A DNA stretch of 64,000 nt from Sporobacter sp963677825 (GCA_963677825.2 CAXXEF010000001.1:1054001-1118000), one strand, 5' to 3'. Counted from the stretch's first letter, positions 34,530-47,445 are shown. The notes: generated by a model not told the origin, from the letters alone. Translations and numbers: made by a program.

Positions 34530-34564
34530 CCAAATTAAACCCGCTTCGCTGGGCTTTAATTTGG
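34530..34564. repeat. Inverted repeat between 23S and tRNA-Lys
   Basis: CCAAATTAAA-CCC...GGG-TTTAATTTGG with an eight-base loop GCTTCGCT. It probably folds as an RNA processing stem in the rRNA precursor; no T run. Confidence 0.55.
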
Positions 34565-34649
34565 TCGGTTAGCAGTGATTGTTTACACCCTGAAAACCGA
34601 ACAATGATTACTTTGTGACATCCCTCAAGGCTATTTGCCTGCATTTCCA

Positions 34650-37498
<2,849 letters not shown>

Positions 37499-37844
37499 TG
37501 TTGCCGCCGCGGTTTTCACCGCAACGACTCTTAAGCTATTAGTTCTCAATGTTAAGAATTATGCAGGCAATTTGAAAACACTTGCGTGTTCTCACAGAAG
37601 TTCGAAATCGTATTGTTACCCTTTTTTGTCCGACGCTTCCGCGTCAAACGTTTGTTCCACAATCATTTTCGCTTTGTACGCACGCTTCCGTTTCCAGATG
37701 CGCGCGCTCTGTTGCCTTGCTTTTTGTCACATTTTTCGTCATTGTTCAGTTTTCAAGGTGCAAATTCCAGTTTCTGTTGAAACCAGATACCGACGCTTAA
37801 CAATTTAAGCACCCGTATCCGTTTTCACAGCCGATGAAATTAAG
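37499..37844 (-). other. Spacer between tRNA-Ile and 23S
   Basis: About 345 bases of transcribed spacer without a gene. Contains the ACCTTGAAAACTGAAC element (near 37744-37760, minus strand) common in Firmicute rRNA spacers. A related copy, ending in CGAACAATG, follows 23S near 34590-34605. These probably pair as processing stems. Confidence 0.6.
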
Positions 37845-37918
37845 TGGGCCCAAGTGGACTCGAACCACCGACCTTACGATTATCAGTCGTACGCTCTAAC
37901 CAGCTGAGCTATGGGCCC
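37845..37918 (-). tRNA. tRNA-Ile (anticodon GAT)
   Basis: 74 bases. Acceptor GGGCCCA / TGGGCCC, anticodon stem TACGA, loop CTGATAA giving GAT, T arm GTGGTTCGAGTCCAC. In the 16S-23S spacer, after tRNA-Ala. Confidence 0.96.
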
Positions 37919-38023
37919 TTATAGTTGCTAGCCATTCTTCTCGTTACTAGTATAGGGCTTTCGTCTTATTGTTGCTCATTTCCCCCGACTACTAACTACC
38001 AGTAACCTTTTCTAGTAACTAAT

Positions 38024-38099
38024 TGGTGGAGATAAGCGGGATCGAACCGCTGACCCCCTGCTTGCAAAGCAGGTGCTCTCCCAGCTGAGCTATACCCCC
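38024..38099 (-). tRNA. tRNA-Ala (anticodon TGC)
   Basis: 76 bases including an encoded CCA. Acceptor GGGGGTA pairs with TATCTCC with two G-U pairs, anticodon loop TTTGCAA giving TGC, T arm GCGGTTCGATCCCGC. It precedes tRNA-Ile, the reverse of the common Ile-Ala order. Confidence 0.96.
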
Positions 38100-38220
38100 G
38101 CGGCAAAGAAGAAATGCGCATAAGTATAGTGTACCCTCTAAATTAAACAATGTAAGTTAGTAGACGCTGTGATAAGGACTGACCTAGGAAGTTATGTTGG
38201 GATGGTTACCAACATGGTCT

Positions 38221-39757
<1,537 letters not shown>

Positions 39758-40168
39758 ATGGTATCTTAAATGCCGAAGCATCTAAAAACGTCTTTCATTG
39801 AATGCTAAATCTAGCTACTCAAAGTATTTTTATAGTTAGCCCTGCGGTCGCTGACAACGCCGCGAGCCAACTTAAGGTCCCTTTTCACTGGTAGTACATT
39901 GACCACAGACCGGGCGGTCTGTTGCCTGCACTTCCATTTGGTGCGTTTTTTCGCTTACATTGTTTAATTTACAAGGTACACTCGCCGTCTCGGCACTGCC
40001 GTTGTTTGTGCTTTTTACGACGTTTTCGCCTTTGTCGGCGGACTTTAAGATTACCACACTTGGTGCCCTTTTGTCAAGCTCTCTTTTGCATCTTCTTTAC
40101 ATGCAATTGCTGCCTGACATTGTCCGCCGCCTTGGCTCTCCCGCATCCTCTCTTGAAGACGCTCAGTT
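39758..40168 (-). other. Leader of the rRNA operon
   Basis: About 400 bases between the promoter and 16S, no protein gene. It contains a GTACCTTGTAAATTAAACAATG-like element near 39958-39979 and a CAGACCG/CGGTCTG hairpin near 39906-39921, likely for antitermination or precursor processing. ORFs here have no ribosome binding sites. Confidence 0.55.
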
Positions 40169-40197
40169 AATATACCACTACACCTATACCATGTCAA
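40169..40197 (-). promoter_or_regulatory. rRNA operon promoter
   Basis: On the minus strand TTGACA (40192-40197), 17-base spacer, TATATT (40169-40174). Confidence 0.85.
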
Positions 40198-40270
40198 CCC
40201 TTTTTTGCCCCCTTTCGTCACCTTTTTTTTCAGAGTGAATTTTCGCGCTTAAAGGACGCCGCAGCGCTCC

Positions 40271-40299
40271 TTGCTTTTGCACAAAGAGTACATTATAAT
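40271..40299 (+). promoter_or_regulatory. metA promoter
   Basis: TTGCTT, 17 bases, TATAAT (perfect -10). The predicted leader is about 79 bases and I recognise no SAM riboswitch in it; a small GGTCAC/GTGAC hairpin is present. Confidence 0.8.
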
Positions 40300-40384
40300 A
40301 TAGAGCATTATTACTAAGGTCACGTCTAGTGACGAGGTCATACATTAGCCAGAGCGCACTTACCCGCAGCAAAGGAGTTCGACC

Positions 40385-41305
40385 ATGCCAATTAAAATTG
40401 CAGACGCGCTTCCTGCAAAAGATATATTAGAAAATGAGAATATTTTTGTCATTACAGAAAACCGTGCTATTCATCAGGACATCCGGCCGCTGAAGCTCTT
40501 GATCCTCAACCTGATGCCGACGAAAATCGTCACGGAAACGCAACTGCTGCGCAAGCTGGCAAACACACCGCTTCAGATCGAAGTCGAGTTCCTGCAAACG
40601 AACAGCTACGCACCAAAAAACGCCGATCCCGAGCACCTAGCCTCGTTTTATACGACATTCGACGCCGTCCGCCACCGCCACTTTGACGGCATGATCATCA
40701 CCGGCGCGCCGGTCGAGATGCTTGAATTCGAGCACGTCGACTACTGGCCGGAGCTGTGCGAGATCATGGCGTGGTCGTCGCGCAACGTCCACTCGACGTT
40801 TCATATCTGCTGGGGCGCGCAGGCGGGGCTGTACTACCACTACGGCATCGACAAGATTCCGCTGCCGAAGAAAATGTCTGGCGTGTTCCCACATACGGTT
40901 TTAAAGCCGCAGTCGCCGTTTTTCCGCGGCTTCGACGATGTATTCTATATGCCGCACTCGCGCTACACGGGTGTACTGGAGGAGGACATCCTCAAGGTGC
41001 CGTCGCTCGAACTGCTGTCGACATCATCGGAGGCCGGCGTATTCGCCGTTAAGAGCGAGGACAACCGCCACTTTTTCATCACAGGCCATCCCGAATACGA
41101 CCCGGAGACGCTCGCCATCGAATACGAGCGCGACGTGGAGAAGGGCCTCGAAATCGACATCCCTAAAAACTACTTTCCAAATGACGATCCAAATAAACGC
41201 CCCGTCGTCACCTGGCGGGCGCACGCGCAGCTTTTATACACCAATTGGCTCAACTATTACGTCTATCAGACAACGCCGTACGATATTGATGCAATCGGCA
41301 ACTAA
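40385..41305 (+). CDS. metA: Homoserine O-acetyltransferase (MetA type)
   Basis: Acylates homoserine, the first committed step to methionine. 306 residues. Catalytic Cys in HICWGAQAGLYYHYGI and the His-Glu pair in TGHPEYD. The acyl-CoA selectivity region reads IITGAPVEMLEFEHVDYW. The Glu after GAPV (Gly in E. coli MetA) marks the acetyl-CoA-using form, as reported for Bacillus and Thermotoga enzymes. AAGGAG precedes the ATG. A single gene with its own promoter and terminator. Confidence 0.95.
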   Translation: MPIKIADALPAKDILENENIFVITENRAIHQDIRPLKLLILNLMPTKIVTETQLLRKLANTPLQIEVEFLQTNSYAPKNADPEHLASFYTTFDAVRHRHFDGMIITGAPVEMLEFEHVDYWPELCEIMAWSSRNVHSTFHICWGAQAGLYYHYGIDKIPLPKKMSGVFPHTVLKPQSPFFRGFDDVFYMPHSRYTGVLEEDILKVPSLELLSTSSEAGVFAVKSEDNRHFFITGHPEYDPETLAIEYERDVEKGLEIDIPKNYFPNDDPNKRPVVTWRAHAQLLYTNWLNYYVYQTTPYDIDAIGN

Positions 41306-41312
41306 CGCAGCG

Positions 41313-41340
41313 AAAGGCCGCCCTTGTGGCGGCCTTTTTA
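41313..41340. terminator. Bidirectional terminator between metA and dpaB
   Basis: AAAGGCCGCC, loop CTTGT, GGCGGCCTTTTT; convergent genes on both sides. Confidence 0.88.
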
Positions 41341-41356
41341 TATTATGCTTTTTTGG

Positions 41357-41950
41357 TTATCCGCAACCGTCAACGCCGCAGCAGATCACGGGCTGGAGCT
41401 GCGTGCCGCTCAGCGCGGCGTTCGCCGCATCCGGCAGGCGGGAAAAGTCGGCGATGAGCGACGCCGACTTCTTATACGGATTATCTTGATACAGCGGTAC
41501 AAAGTAGTAATTCTTGCGGTTCATCAGCTGCCCGATGTTCATGGCATTGCCGGTCAGCGCATCGTTGGTAGACACGGCGATTAGCACCGGCCGGTCATTG
41601 CGCAGATGCGCCTTCGCCGCCATTGTAACGCTCGTGTCGGTAATGCCGGCAGCAAGCTTGGCAAGCGTATTGCCGGTACACGGCGCAATGATCAAAAGGT
41701 CGAACAGCGCCTTCGGCCCGACCGGCTCGGCGCCGGTGATCGTGTGGATGACCTCTTTACCGCAGATTGCTTCGATCTTGTCGATGAATCCGCGTGCAGT
41801 ACCAAAGCGCGTATCGGTCGAATACGCGTTTTCAGACATAATGGGCGTCACGTCGCCATAGATCGAGCAGATATTACCGAGCGCGGCAATCGCCTTTTCA
41901 AAGGTACAATAGGAGCCGCACAGGGCATACCCGATACGTAAACCAGTCAT
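41357..41950 (-). CDS. spoVFB: Dipicolinate synthase subunit B
   Basis: Flavoprotein-like subunit (197 residues) that with SpoVFA makes dipicolinic acid, the calcium chelator of the spore core. The Rossmann-like start GYALCGSYCTF and the segments LLIIAPCTGNTLAKLAAGITD and MAAKAHLRNDRPVLIAVSTND are characteristic. The start overlaps the subunit A stop by four bases. Expression is expected in the mother cell under sigma-K, whose gene is at 52.2 kb. Confidence 0.94.
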   Translation of the reverse strand: MTGLRIGYALCGSYCTFEKAIAALGNICSIYGDVTPIMSENAYSTDTRFGTARGFIDKIEAICGKEVIHTITGAEPVGPKALFDLLIIAPCTGNTLAKLAAGITDTSVTMAAKAHLRNDRPVLIAVSTNDALTGNAMNIGQLMNRKNYYFVPLYQDNPYKKSASLIADFSRLPDAANAALSGTQLQPVICCGVDGCG

Positions 41951-42816
41951 ATCGTGATGCCTTTCTCATGCAAAATGTTGTAAACCGTATCGCGTATGAT
42001 TGCGCCGGACGTCACAGGCGCGACCTCGCCGGGCAAGCTGAGTGCCCATACCGCCTTGACGCCAAGCTTCGCCGCGGCCTGAAAATCCATGCCGCCGGGC
42101 TTGGAGGCAAGATCGAGGCATAAGCAGCCGGACTTGAGCCGCCGCAATCGGTCTTCTTCCAAAATACGCGCCGGCACGGTGTTGACGACGATGTCGTATC
42201 GGCCGAGGATGGCGTCGATGGCGTCTGTCTTCTCGCATTTATAGCCATACGCCTTAATCCATGCAAGATCGGGAAACCGACGCGCCGTCGCGGTCACGTG
42301 TACACCGAGTGCGCGCAGCCGGTGGCATAGTATTTTACCAATACGCCCGAATCCGATGACGAGGCAGCGCGCGCCCGAGAGCGTAATCGGCGTTTCCTCC
42401 ATCATCAGCTGGATCGCGCCCTCCGACGCCGCGACGGCGTTGAGCACCGCAAGCTCCTCGCGCAACAGATAGTCAATGAGTGTCAGCCCCATTGTCTCGC
42501 CCAGCTCCCTTGTCGCACTGTCGATCTTGCCGGCGCAGACGATTTGTCCGGGACTAAGGGCCGCGAGCACCTCGCGCGTCGTCAGAAGCTCGGCGCTCAA
42601 GGGCGTGTTCAGCATCCCCTCCCGGGATGTAACAGGCAGCGGCAAAATCACGCACTCGGCCGACGCGGCCGCGGCCTTGAGCGTCGGCTGCTGCTCGATG
42701 GCGCTGTCAAGCCGGATTTTTTCGATCGCGTATGTAGAAACGGCGTGGCCGTCTGCGGCGAGCAGCTCCGCAAGCTTTACCTGACGCATGTCGCCGCCTA
42801 AAACCGCAAATCTCAT
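41947..42816 (-). CDS. spoVFA: Dipicolinate synthase subunit A
   Basis: A 289-residue NAD(P)-binding subunit of dipicolinate synthase. It starts RFAVLGGDMRQVKLAELL and carries a second Rossmann motif CLVIGFGRIGKILCHRL, then VVNTVPARIL and LDLASKPGGMDF. ATG 42816 has AAGGAGGA upstream; the ORF's earlier codons are non-coding. Together with subunit B it shows that the host forms endospores. Confidence 0.94.
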   Translation of the reverse strand: MRFAVLGGDMRQVKLAELLAADGHAVSTYAIEKIRLDSAIEQQPTLKAAAASAECVILPLPVTSREGMLNTPLSAELLTTREVLAALSPGQIVCAGKIDSATRELGETMGLTLIDYLLREELAVLNAVAASEGAIQLMMEETPITLSGARCLVIGFGRIGKILCHRLRALGVHVTATARRFPDLAWIKAYGYKCEKTDAIDAILGRYDIVVNTVPARILEEDRLRRLKSGCLCLDLASKPGGMDFQAAAKLGVKAVWALSLPGEVAPVTSGAIIRDTVYNILHEKGITI

Positions 42817-42928
42817 ACTCTTCCTCCTTCTATGGTCAGTCGGGAACAATTAGCACCGGACGTCATGTTTCCGTTTATTCTATTCCCGCGATGCCCTGCC
42901 GGTGACTGTGGGCGGCTTCATAACAACA

Positions 42929-42960
42929 AAAATCCGGCACGAATTCGTGCCGGATTTTTT
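42929..42960 (-). terminator. Terminator of the nifS-nadA-nifU operon
   Basis: AAAATCCGGCACGAATTCGTGCCGGATTTT, a perfect stem with T runs, 24 bases beyond the nifU stop. Confidence 0.88.
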
Positions 42961-42983
42961 GTCTTATTATAATGTAGCAGCCG

Positions 42984-43418
42984 TTACTCCGCGTCTGATT
43001 TGTGGCAGGCGTCACAGTCGCACGCACAGCCGACGATCGGCTCGGGATCAATGCCCTGACGCTTGTAATAATCGGCGATGGCGGACTTGATGCCCTCCTC
43101 GGCAAGTACCGAGCAGTGCAGCTTGGCCGGCGGCAGACCGTCAAGCGCTTCGGCGACAGCCTTATTCGTGACCTTGAGCGCTTCTTCAATCGTCATGCCC
43201 TTGACGAGCTCCGTCGCCATTGACGACGTCGCGATCGCCGCGCCGCACCCGAAGGTTTTAAACGTGATGTCTTGGATAACATCGTCCTCGATCTTCATGT
43301 AAATCTTCATGATGTCGCCGCACTTGGGGTTTCCGACCTGGCCGATGGCGTTGGCGCCTTCCAGTTCTCCGACATTGCGCGGGTTTGAGAAATGCTCCAT
43401 TACTTTTTCAGAATACAT
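42984..43418 (-). CDS. nifU: NifU/IscU-type Fe-S scaffold protein
   Basis: 144 residues. The scaffold cysteines are in GNPKCGD, TFGCGAA and KLHCSVLAEEG, with the Asp of KCGD that eases cluster release. A short C-terminal tail CACDCDACHKSDAE adds four cysteines not found in standard IscU; it is similar to tails in some clostridial NifU-like proteins. ATG 43418 follows AGGAGAG. Third gene after the cysteine desulfurase and nadA, fitting cluster delivery to NadA. Confidence 0.92.
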   Translation of the reverse strand: MYSEKVMEHFSNPRNVGELEGANAIGQVGNPKCGDIMKIYMKIEDDVIQDITFKTFGCGAAIATSSMATELVKGMTIEEALKVTNKAVAEALDGLPPAKLHCSVLAEEGIKSAIADYYKRQGIDPEPIVGCACDCDACHKSDAE

Positions 43419-43440
43419 CTTTATCTCTCCTGTATGTGGC

Positions 43441-44352
43441 TCAGACGGCGACCATACGGTCCAGGCTTTGGCGCGCCGCGGCGGCCTCGCTCTCGTCCAG
43501 CGTGATTTCATATTCGTTATTTTCGAGGCTGTTGAGCACCGCCTCGAGCGTGACTTTTTTCATATTCGGACACATAAACGCCGCCGCAACGGAATAGAGC
43601 TTCTTGTCCGGCAACTCGCGCTGCAAGCGCAGGGCAATTTCCATCTCCGTGCCGATGAGGATTTCCTTGGCCTGCGTTTCACGCGCAAAGTTAATGATCT
43701 CCGACGTGCTGCCGATGAAGTCGGCATGCCTCAGAACCTCGGTGCGGCACTCGGGGTGCACGGCAAACACGGCGTCGGGATGTGCTTTTTTGGCGTCTAA
43801 AACGTCTTTTTCGGTGATACGGTGATGCGTGGGGCAAAAGCCGGTATGCAGGATGAACTTTTTGTCCGGCACTTTTTCGGCCGTATATTCGGCCAGATGG
43901 ATGTCCGGCACGAAAATGATCTCGTCGTTGTCGATGGCATTAGCCACCCGCAGGGCCGACGATGACGTACAGCAGATATCGCTGACGGCTTTGACGGCGG
44001 CCGACGAGTTGACGTAGCACATCACGGCGGCGTCCGGGTGTTCTTCCTTGAGCTTCTTCACGTCCTCGACGGTGACCATATCGGCCATCGGGCAGCCCGC
44101 GTCAAGCGACGGGACGAGTACCGTTTTATCCGGCGCGAGCAGCTTCGCGCTCTCGCCCATGAAGCGTACGCCGCAGATGATAATAATCTGCTGCTCGGCA
44201 TTTTTAGCGCGTTTGGCCATCTCAAACGAGTCGCACACGTGGTCGGCAATATCCTGCACGTCGAGCGGAACGTAATAATGCGCGAGAATGAGCGCATTCT
44301 TTTGCTTTTTCAGGTCTAGGATCTTTTGCTGAATATCGCTAAGCGTTTTCAC
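43441..44352 (-). CDS. nadA: Quinolinate synthase
   Basis: Condenses iminoaspartate with dihydroxyacetone phosphate to quinolinate in de novo NAD synthesis. 303 residues. The three 4Fe-4S cysteines lie in MCYVNSSA, HPECRTEV and FMCPNMKKV; also LILAHYYVPLDVQDIAD and HTGFCPTHHRI. nadB and nadC are not adjacent, which is unusual. The gene overlaps the cysteine desulfurase upstream by 14 bases. Confidence 0.95.
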   Translation of the reverse strand: MKTLSDIQQKILDLKKQKNALILAHYYVPLDVQDIADHVCDSFEMAKRAKNAEQQIIIICGVRFMGESAKLLAPDKTVLVPSLDAGCPMADMVTVEDVKKLKEEHPDAAVMCYVNSSAAVKAVSDICCTSSSALRVANAIDNDEIIFVPDIHLAEYTAEKVPDKKFILHTGFCPTHHRITEKDVLDAKKAHPDAVFAVHPECRTEVLRHADFIGSTSEIINFARETQAKEILIGTEMEIALRLQRELPDKKLYSVAAAFMCPNMKKVTLEAVLNSLENNEYEITLDESEAAAARQSLDRMVAV

Positions 44353-45520
44353 GGAGCTTGTCCTCCCACAGCGGTGACATGGCGCGCAGCTTTTCTACGA
44401 CGCCGGGCACCGTTTCAAGGATATGATCGATGTCCTCGTCGGTCGTCGTCTCGCTAATCGACAGGCGCAGCGAGCCGTGCGCGATCTCGTGCGGCAGGCC
44501 GATGGCCAGCAGCACGTGTGACGGGTCGAGCGAGGCCGACGAGCACGCCGAGCCGGACGAACCGCACACACCGGCGTTGTCGAGCATCAAAATCATCGCT
44601 TCGCCCTCAACGCATTCGAACACGAACGACGCCGTGCCCGGCAGGCGGTTATCGGGGTCACCCGTCAGGCGCGAGTACGGGATTTTCAAAAGCTCCTTAA
44701 TGAGCCGGTCGCGCATGGCCGACACGCGCTTCATGTTTTCGTCCATATGCTCAACGGCTTCCGTGAGCGCGGCCGCCATACCGACAGCGCCGGGTACGTT
44801 CTCCGTCCCAGACCGCCGGCGGTTTTCCTGTCCGCCGCCGTGCAGGAGTGGTGGCAGATAGACGCCTTTTCGGATGTATAAGGCGCCGACGCCTTTGGGG
44901 CCTCTGAATTTATGACCGGCGATCGACAGGATGTCAACATTCAGCGCACCGACATCGACCGGAATGTGGCCGACGGCCTGAATCGCGTCGGTGTGGAACA
45001 GCACACCGCGCTCGCGTGCGAGCGCGCCGATCTCGGCGATGGGCTCGATCGTGCCGATTTCGTTGTTGGCCGCCATGATCGTGATGAGAACCGTATCGTC
45101 GCGCAGCGCGGCTTTTACGTCCGCCACGCTGATGCGTCCATATTCGTCGACAGGCAGGTAGGTGACCTCATAGCCTTGCTTTTCCAGATATTCAAGCGTG
45201 TGCGAGATCGCATGATGCTCGATGGCCGAGGTGATAATGTGCTTACCTTTTTTCTTCTCAGACACCGCCGCACCGCGCACGGCCCAGTTGTCCGACTCGG
45301 TGCCGCAGCCCGTAAAATAGATCTCCTGCGGCTTTGCGCCGATGGCTGCGGCGATATCCGCGCGCGCCTGCTCAAGCGCCCGCTTGGCCTCGCGCCCGAG
45401 GCTGTAAATGGCCGACGGATTGCCGTAGCTTTCCGTCATATACGGCAGCATCGCGTCGAGCGCCGTTTTTGAAAGAGCCGTCGTGCCCGCGTTATCCGCG
45501 TATACTCGTCTTGACGTCAT
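44339..45520 (-). CDS. nifS: Cysteine desulfurase (NifS/IscS type)
   Basis: 393 residues. PLP-dependent release of sulfur from cysteine for Fe-S cluster assembly. The PLP lysine is in SIAGHKFRGPKGVGALY and the active Cys in SSGSACSSASLDPSHVL; EHHAISHTLEYLE and NNEIGTIEPI are also typical. In Bacillus a NifS paralogue beside nadA matures quinolinate synthase, and the same pairing here supports that role. It starts at ATG 45520 behind CTGGAGACCAAC. Confidence 0.93.
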   Translation of the reverse strand: MTSRRVYADNAGTTALSKTALDAMLPYMTESYGNPSAIYSLGREAKRALEQARADIAAAIGAKPQEIYFTGCGTESDNWAVRGAAVSEKKKGKHIITSAIEHHAISHTLEYLEKQGYEVTYLPVDEYGRISVADVKAALRDDTVLITIMAANNEIGTIEPIAEIGALARERGVLFHTDAIQAVGHIPVDVGALNVDILSIAGHKFRGPKGVGALYIRKGVYLPPLLHGGGQENRRRSGTENVPGAVGMAAALTEAVEHMDENMKRVSAMRDRLIKELLKIPYSRLTGDPDNRLPGTASFVFECVEGEAMILMLDNAGVCGSSGSACSSASLDPSHVLLAIGLPHEIAHGSLRLSISETTTDEDIDHILETVPGVVEKLRAMSPLWEDKLRENA

Positions 45521-45547
45521 GTTGGTCTCCAGTCTGACTGAGGGTTA

Positions 45548-45584
45548 TTTAATGTCATCTCCGCCGTCGGCGGGATACATTAAA
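45548..45584 (-). repeat. Inverted repeat in the nifS leader
   Basis: Outer arms TTTAATGT / ACATTAAA and inner arms CTCCGCCG / CGGCGGGA, with a mismatch between them. It lies between the predicted promoter and the nifS start, so it could be an operator or an RNA stem. Confidence 0.6.
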
Positions 45585-45611
45585 TCTATACCACAGTGTA
45601 ATTTTTGTCAA
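45583..45611 (-). promoter_or_regulatory. Promoter of nifS-nadA-nifU
   Basis: On the minus strand TTGACA (45606-45611), 17 bases, TAGATT (45583-45588); an alternative -10 TATAGA has a 15-base spacer. Confidence 0.6.
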
Positions 45612-45621
45612 CATATCCGAG

Positions 45622-45650
45622 TTGATATTAAAGTATCACCATGGTATAAT
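45622..45650 (+). promoter_or_regulatory. Promoter of the S-layer-homology gene
   Basis: TTGATA, 17 bases, TATAAT. Predicted leader about 165 bases, containing a GCGCCTGCC/GGCAGGCGC hairpin near 45677-45701. Confidence 0.7.
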
Positions 45651-45820
45651 AAGCGCTAAGAATTCACATATTACGCGCCTGCCGTCTCCGGTGGCAGGCG
45701 CTTGGATTATCCTGAATGCGGCGCCGATCCCGCCGCTTGGGATAACACAACGATAAAAAAGCTTCGTGTTATGTTCACAGTATACCCTTCAACTGCTTGA
45801 TTCATGAAAGGTGCGCCAAT

Positions 45821-46927
45821 ATGAAACGTTTATTTGCCGGTGCGCTCGCACTGATCGTTTTGATCTGCTTGACGACAGCTTCGGCCGCGGCACCCGGCTC
45901 ACCGAGCGATCCACTGATGTCCCTGAGCTACATAAACAATACGTTTTTACCGTCTGTCGACAGCGATACCGACGCACTGGTCGACAATGCGTTCGATTCA
46001 ATTTATACCGACGCCGAGCAGCAACTGCAGGCCGCTTTCGATACGGCAATGATCGAACTGGGCAACTATGAAGGCTATACGTTCGCCAAATCCTATGCGG
46101 CGCTCAGCGTAACGTCGGGTAAAACCGTCGATCTCGTGACCGGCTCGACTCTGATGCCGCTGTCCGGCACGATGAAGCTCCAGCTCAACGCCGGCACCAT
46201 CATCGACATTTCCGTCGGCAGCGAGATTGCTGACGGCACGACGCTGACCGTCGGGCACCGCTACTTCTGTGCCGAGGGTACATCCGCCGTCATCAAGGCG
46301 ACAGCCAACGCGGTCGCGTATGTCGATGGATTTTACAAAACATCCGGCTCGATCATTGTGGACACAAACAAATTCCTCGATGTGCAAACAACCGACTGGT
46401 TCTATGAAGCCGTCACCTTCGTCAGCGACGAGGGGCTGTTTACCGGCACGTCCAGCACAGCGTTCTCGCCCGATACGACCATGACGCGCGGCATGTTTGT
46501 CACGGTGCTGTACCGGCTGCACGGCAGCCCGTCCGTCACCAGTGCTTCCGCTTTTTCCGACGTAGCCAACGCGTCAGAATACTATTATAAGCCTGTTGTG
46601 TGGGCCGTCGCCAACGGCGTCGTCAACGGCTATGACGACGGCACGTTCCGTCCGAATGCGCTGATCACGCGCGAGCAGATGGCGGCAATCCTCTACCGCT
46701 ACGCGGCGGCCGCAGGATACAGCATGACGTACGGCGGCCCCGAAGCCTTCAACGCCTTCCCGGACACGGCCAACGTATCGTCCTACGCCGTCGATTCGAT
46801 GAAATGGGCGACGGACAAGGGTCTGATCAACGGCTCAGGCGGGCAGCTTCTGCCGCTCGACCCGGCGTCTCGCTCACAAGTTGCAAAAATCATTTTGGAA
46901 TTCTGCCAGATCATCGTCGGTATGTAA
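45821..46927 (+). CDS. Exported protein with three S-layer homology domains
   Basis: 368 residues. N-terminal Sec signal peptide MKRLFAGALALIVLICLTTASAAA. Residues about 25-190 form an unrecognised domain. Three SLH repeats follow: DVQTTDWFYEAVTFVSDEGL..., DVANASEYYYKPVVWAVANGV..., and DTANVSSYAVDSMKWATDKGL..., each with the TREQ/TRGM-type helix. SLH domains bind pyruvylated secondary cell-wall polymers, anchoring the protein to the cell surface. The ATG at 45821 is preferred over one at 45797 because it begins the signal peptide. Confidence 0.88.
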   Translation: MKRLFAGALALIVLICLTTASAAAPGSPSDPLMSLSYINNTFLPSVDSDTDALVDNAFDSIYTDAEQQLQAAFDTAMIELGNYEGYTFAKSYAALSVTSGKTVDLVTGSTLMPLSGTMKLQLNAGTIIDISVGSEIADGTTLTVGHRYFCAEGTSAVIKATANAVAYVDGFYKTSGSIIVDTNKFLDVQTTDWFYEAVTFVSDEGLFTGTSSTAFSPDTTMTRGMFVTVLYRLHGSPSVTSASAFSDVANASEYYYKPVVWAVANGVVNGYDDGTFRPNALITREQMAAILYRYAAAAGYSMTYGGPEAFNAFPDTANVSSYAVDSMKWATDKGLINGSGGQLLPLDPASRSQVAKIILEFCQIIVGM

Positions 46928-46934
46928 CGCGCTC

Positions 46935-46994
46935 AAACCTCCCGAATATGATGTAGTAGCCCATTTCGGGTTATTTCATATCGGGAGGTTTTTA
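46935..46994 (+). terminator. Hairpin after the SLH gene, overlapping a downstream ribosome binding site
   Basis: AAACCTCCCGA and TCGGGAGGTTT arms with a long, partly self-pairing loop, followed by TTT. The right arm contains the GGGAGG ribosome binding site of the small peptide at 46997, so the stem could terminate or hide that site. Confidence 0.6.
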
Positions 46995-46996
46995 TT

Positions 46997-47089
46997 ATGT
47001 ACAACAACACCTGCTGCTGGCTGATCATTACGCTTGTCATTATTTTCTGTTTCTGCGGCAACGGGCTGCTCGGCGTCTGCAACAGATAG
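46997..47089 (+). CDS. Small cysteine-rich hydrophobic peptide (YjcZ-like)
   Basis: A 30-residue peptide with a hydrophobic core CCWLIITLVIIFCFCG and five cysteines, preceded by GGGAGG and correct spacing. Resembles the small YjcZ-type sporulation peptides and the second peptide 108 bases downstream. Probably membrane-associated; role unknown. Confidence 0.6.
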   Translation: MYNNTCCWLIITLVIIFCFCGNGLLGVCNR

Positions 47090-47196
47090 CGAGACGCTGT
47101 TTGCTGCAAACGAGGGCGCAGTCACATCGGCGCAACTCCTGAATACAATAATGTAGACCCTGAAACGGGCAGTATTCAATCAGGAGGTAAACCGAC

Positions 47197-47298
47197 ATGG
47201 CCTGTAACGGCATTTTTAGCAACCAAAACTGCACCTGGCTCGTTATTATCCTTGTGATTCTGTTCGCCTTTGGCGGCTTCGGCGGCTTCGGCGCCTAA
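47197..47298 (+). CDS. Small hydrophobic Gly/Phe-rich peptide (YjcZ-like)
   Basis: A 33-residue peptide ending in GGFGGFGA, with the core CTWLVIILVILFAFGG closely parallel to the preceding peptide. AGGAGG lies eight bases upstream. The WLVIILVILF helix and glycine tail suit the YjcZ family of short sporulation proteins. Followed by a GCCGGA/TCCGGC hairpin without a T run. Confidence 0.65.
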   Translation: MACNGIFSNQNCTWLVIILVILFAFGGFGGFGA

Positions 47299-47416
47299 CA
47301 ATTTAATACGCCGGAGGCCTTTGGCATCCGGCACTACATAACCCACTATCTTGTCAATGCGTAAACGGTCTGTCCGTTTAGGCATTTTATTCTATTTACG
47401 GATCTTTGCAATCGTA

Positions 47417-47445
47417 TTGATTAAACAACGTCCGCGTAGTATAAT
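47417..47445 (+). promoter_or_regulatory. SRP RNA promoter
   Basis: TTGATT, 17 bases, TATAAT; predicted start about 30 bases before the folded RNA. Confidence 0.8.

Noticed and set aside
40300..40384. SAM riboswitch before metA
   Set aside because: The leader is only about 79 bases and lacks the conserved aptamer elements.
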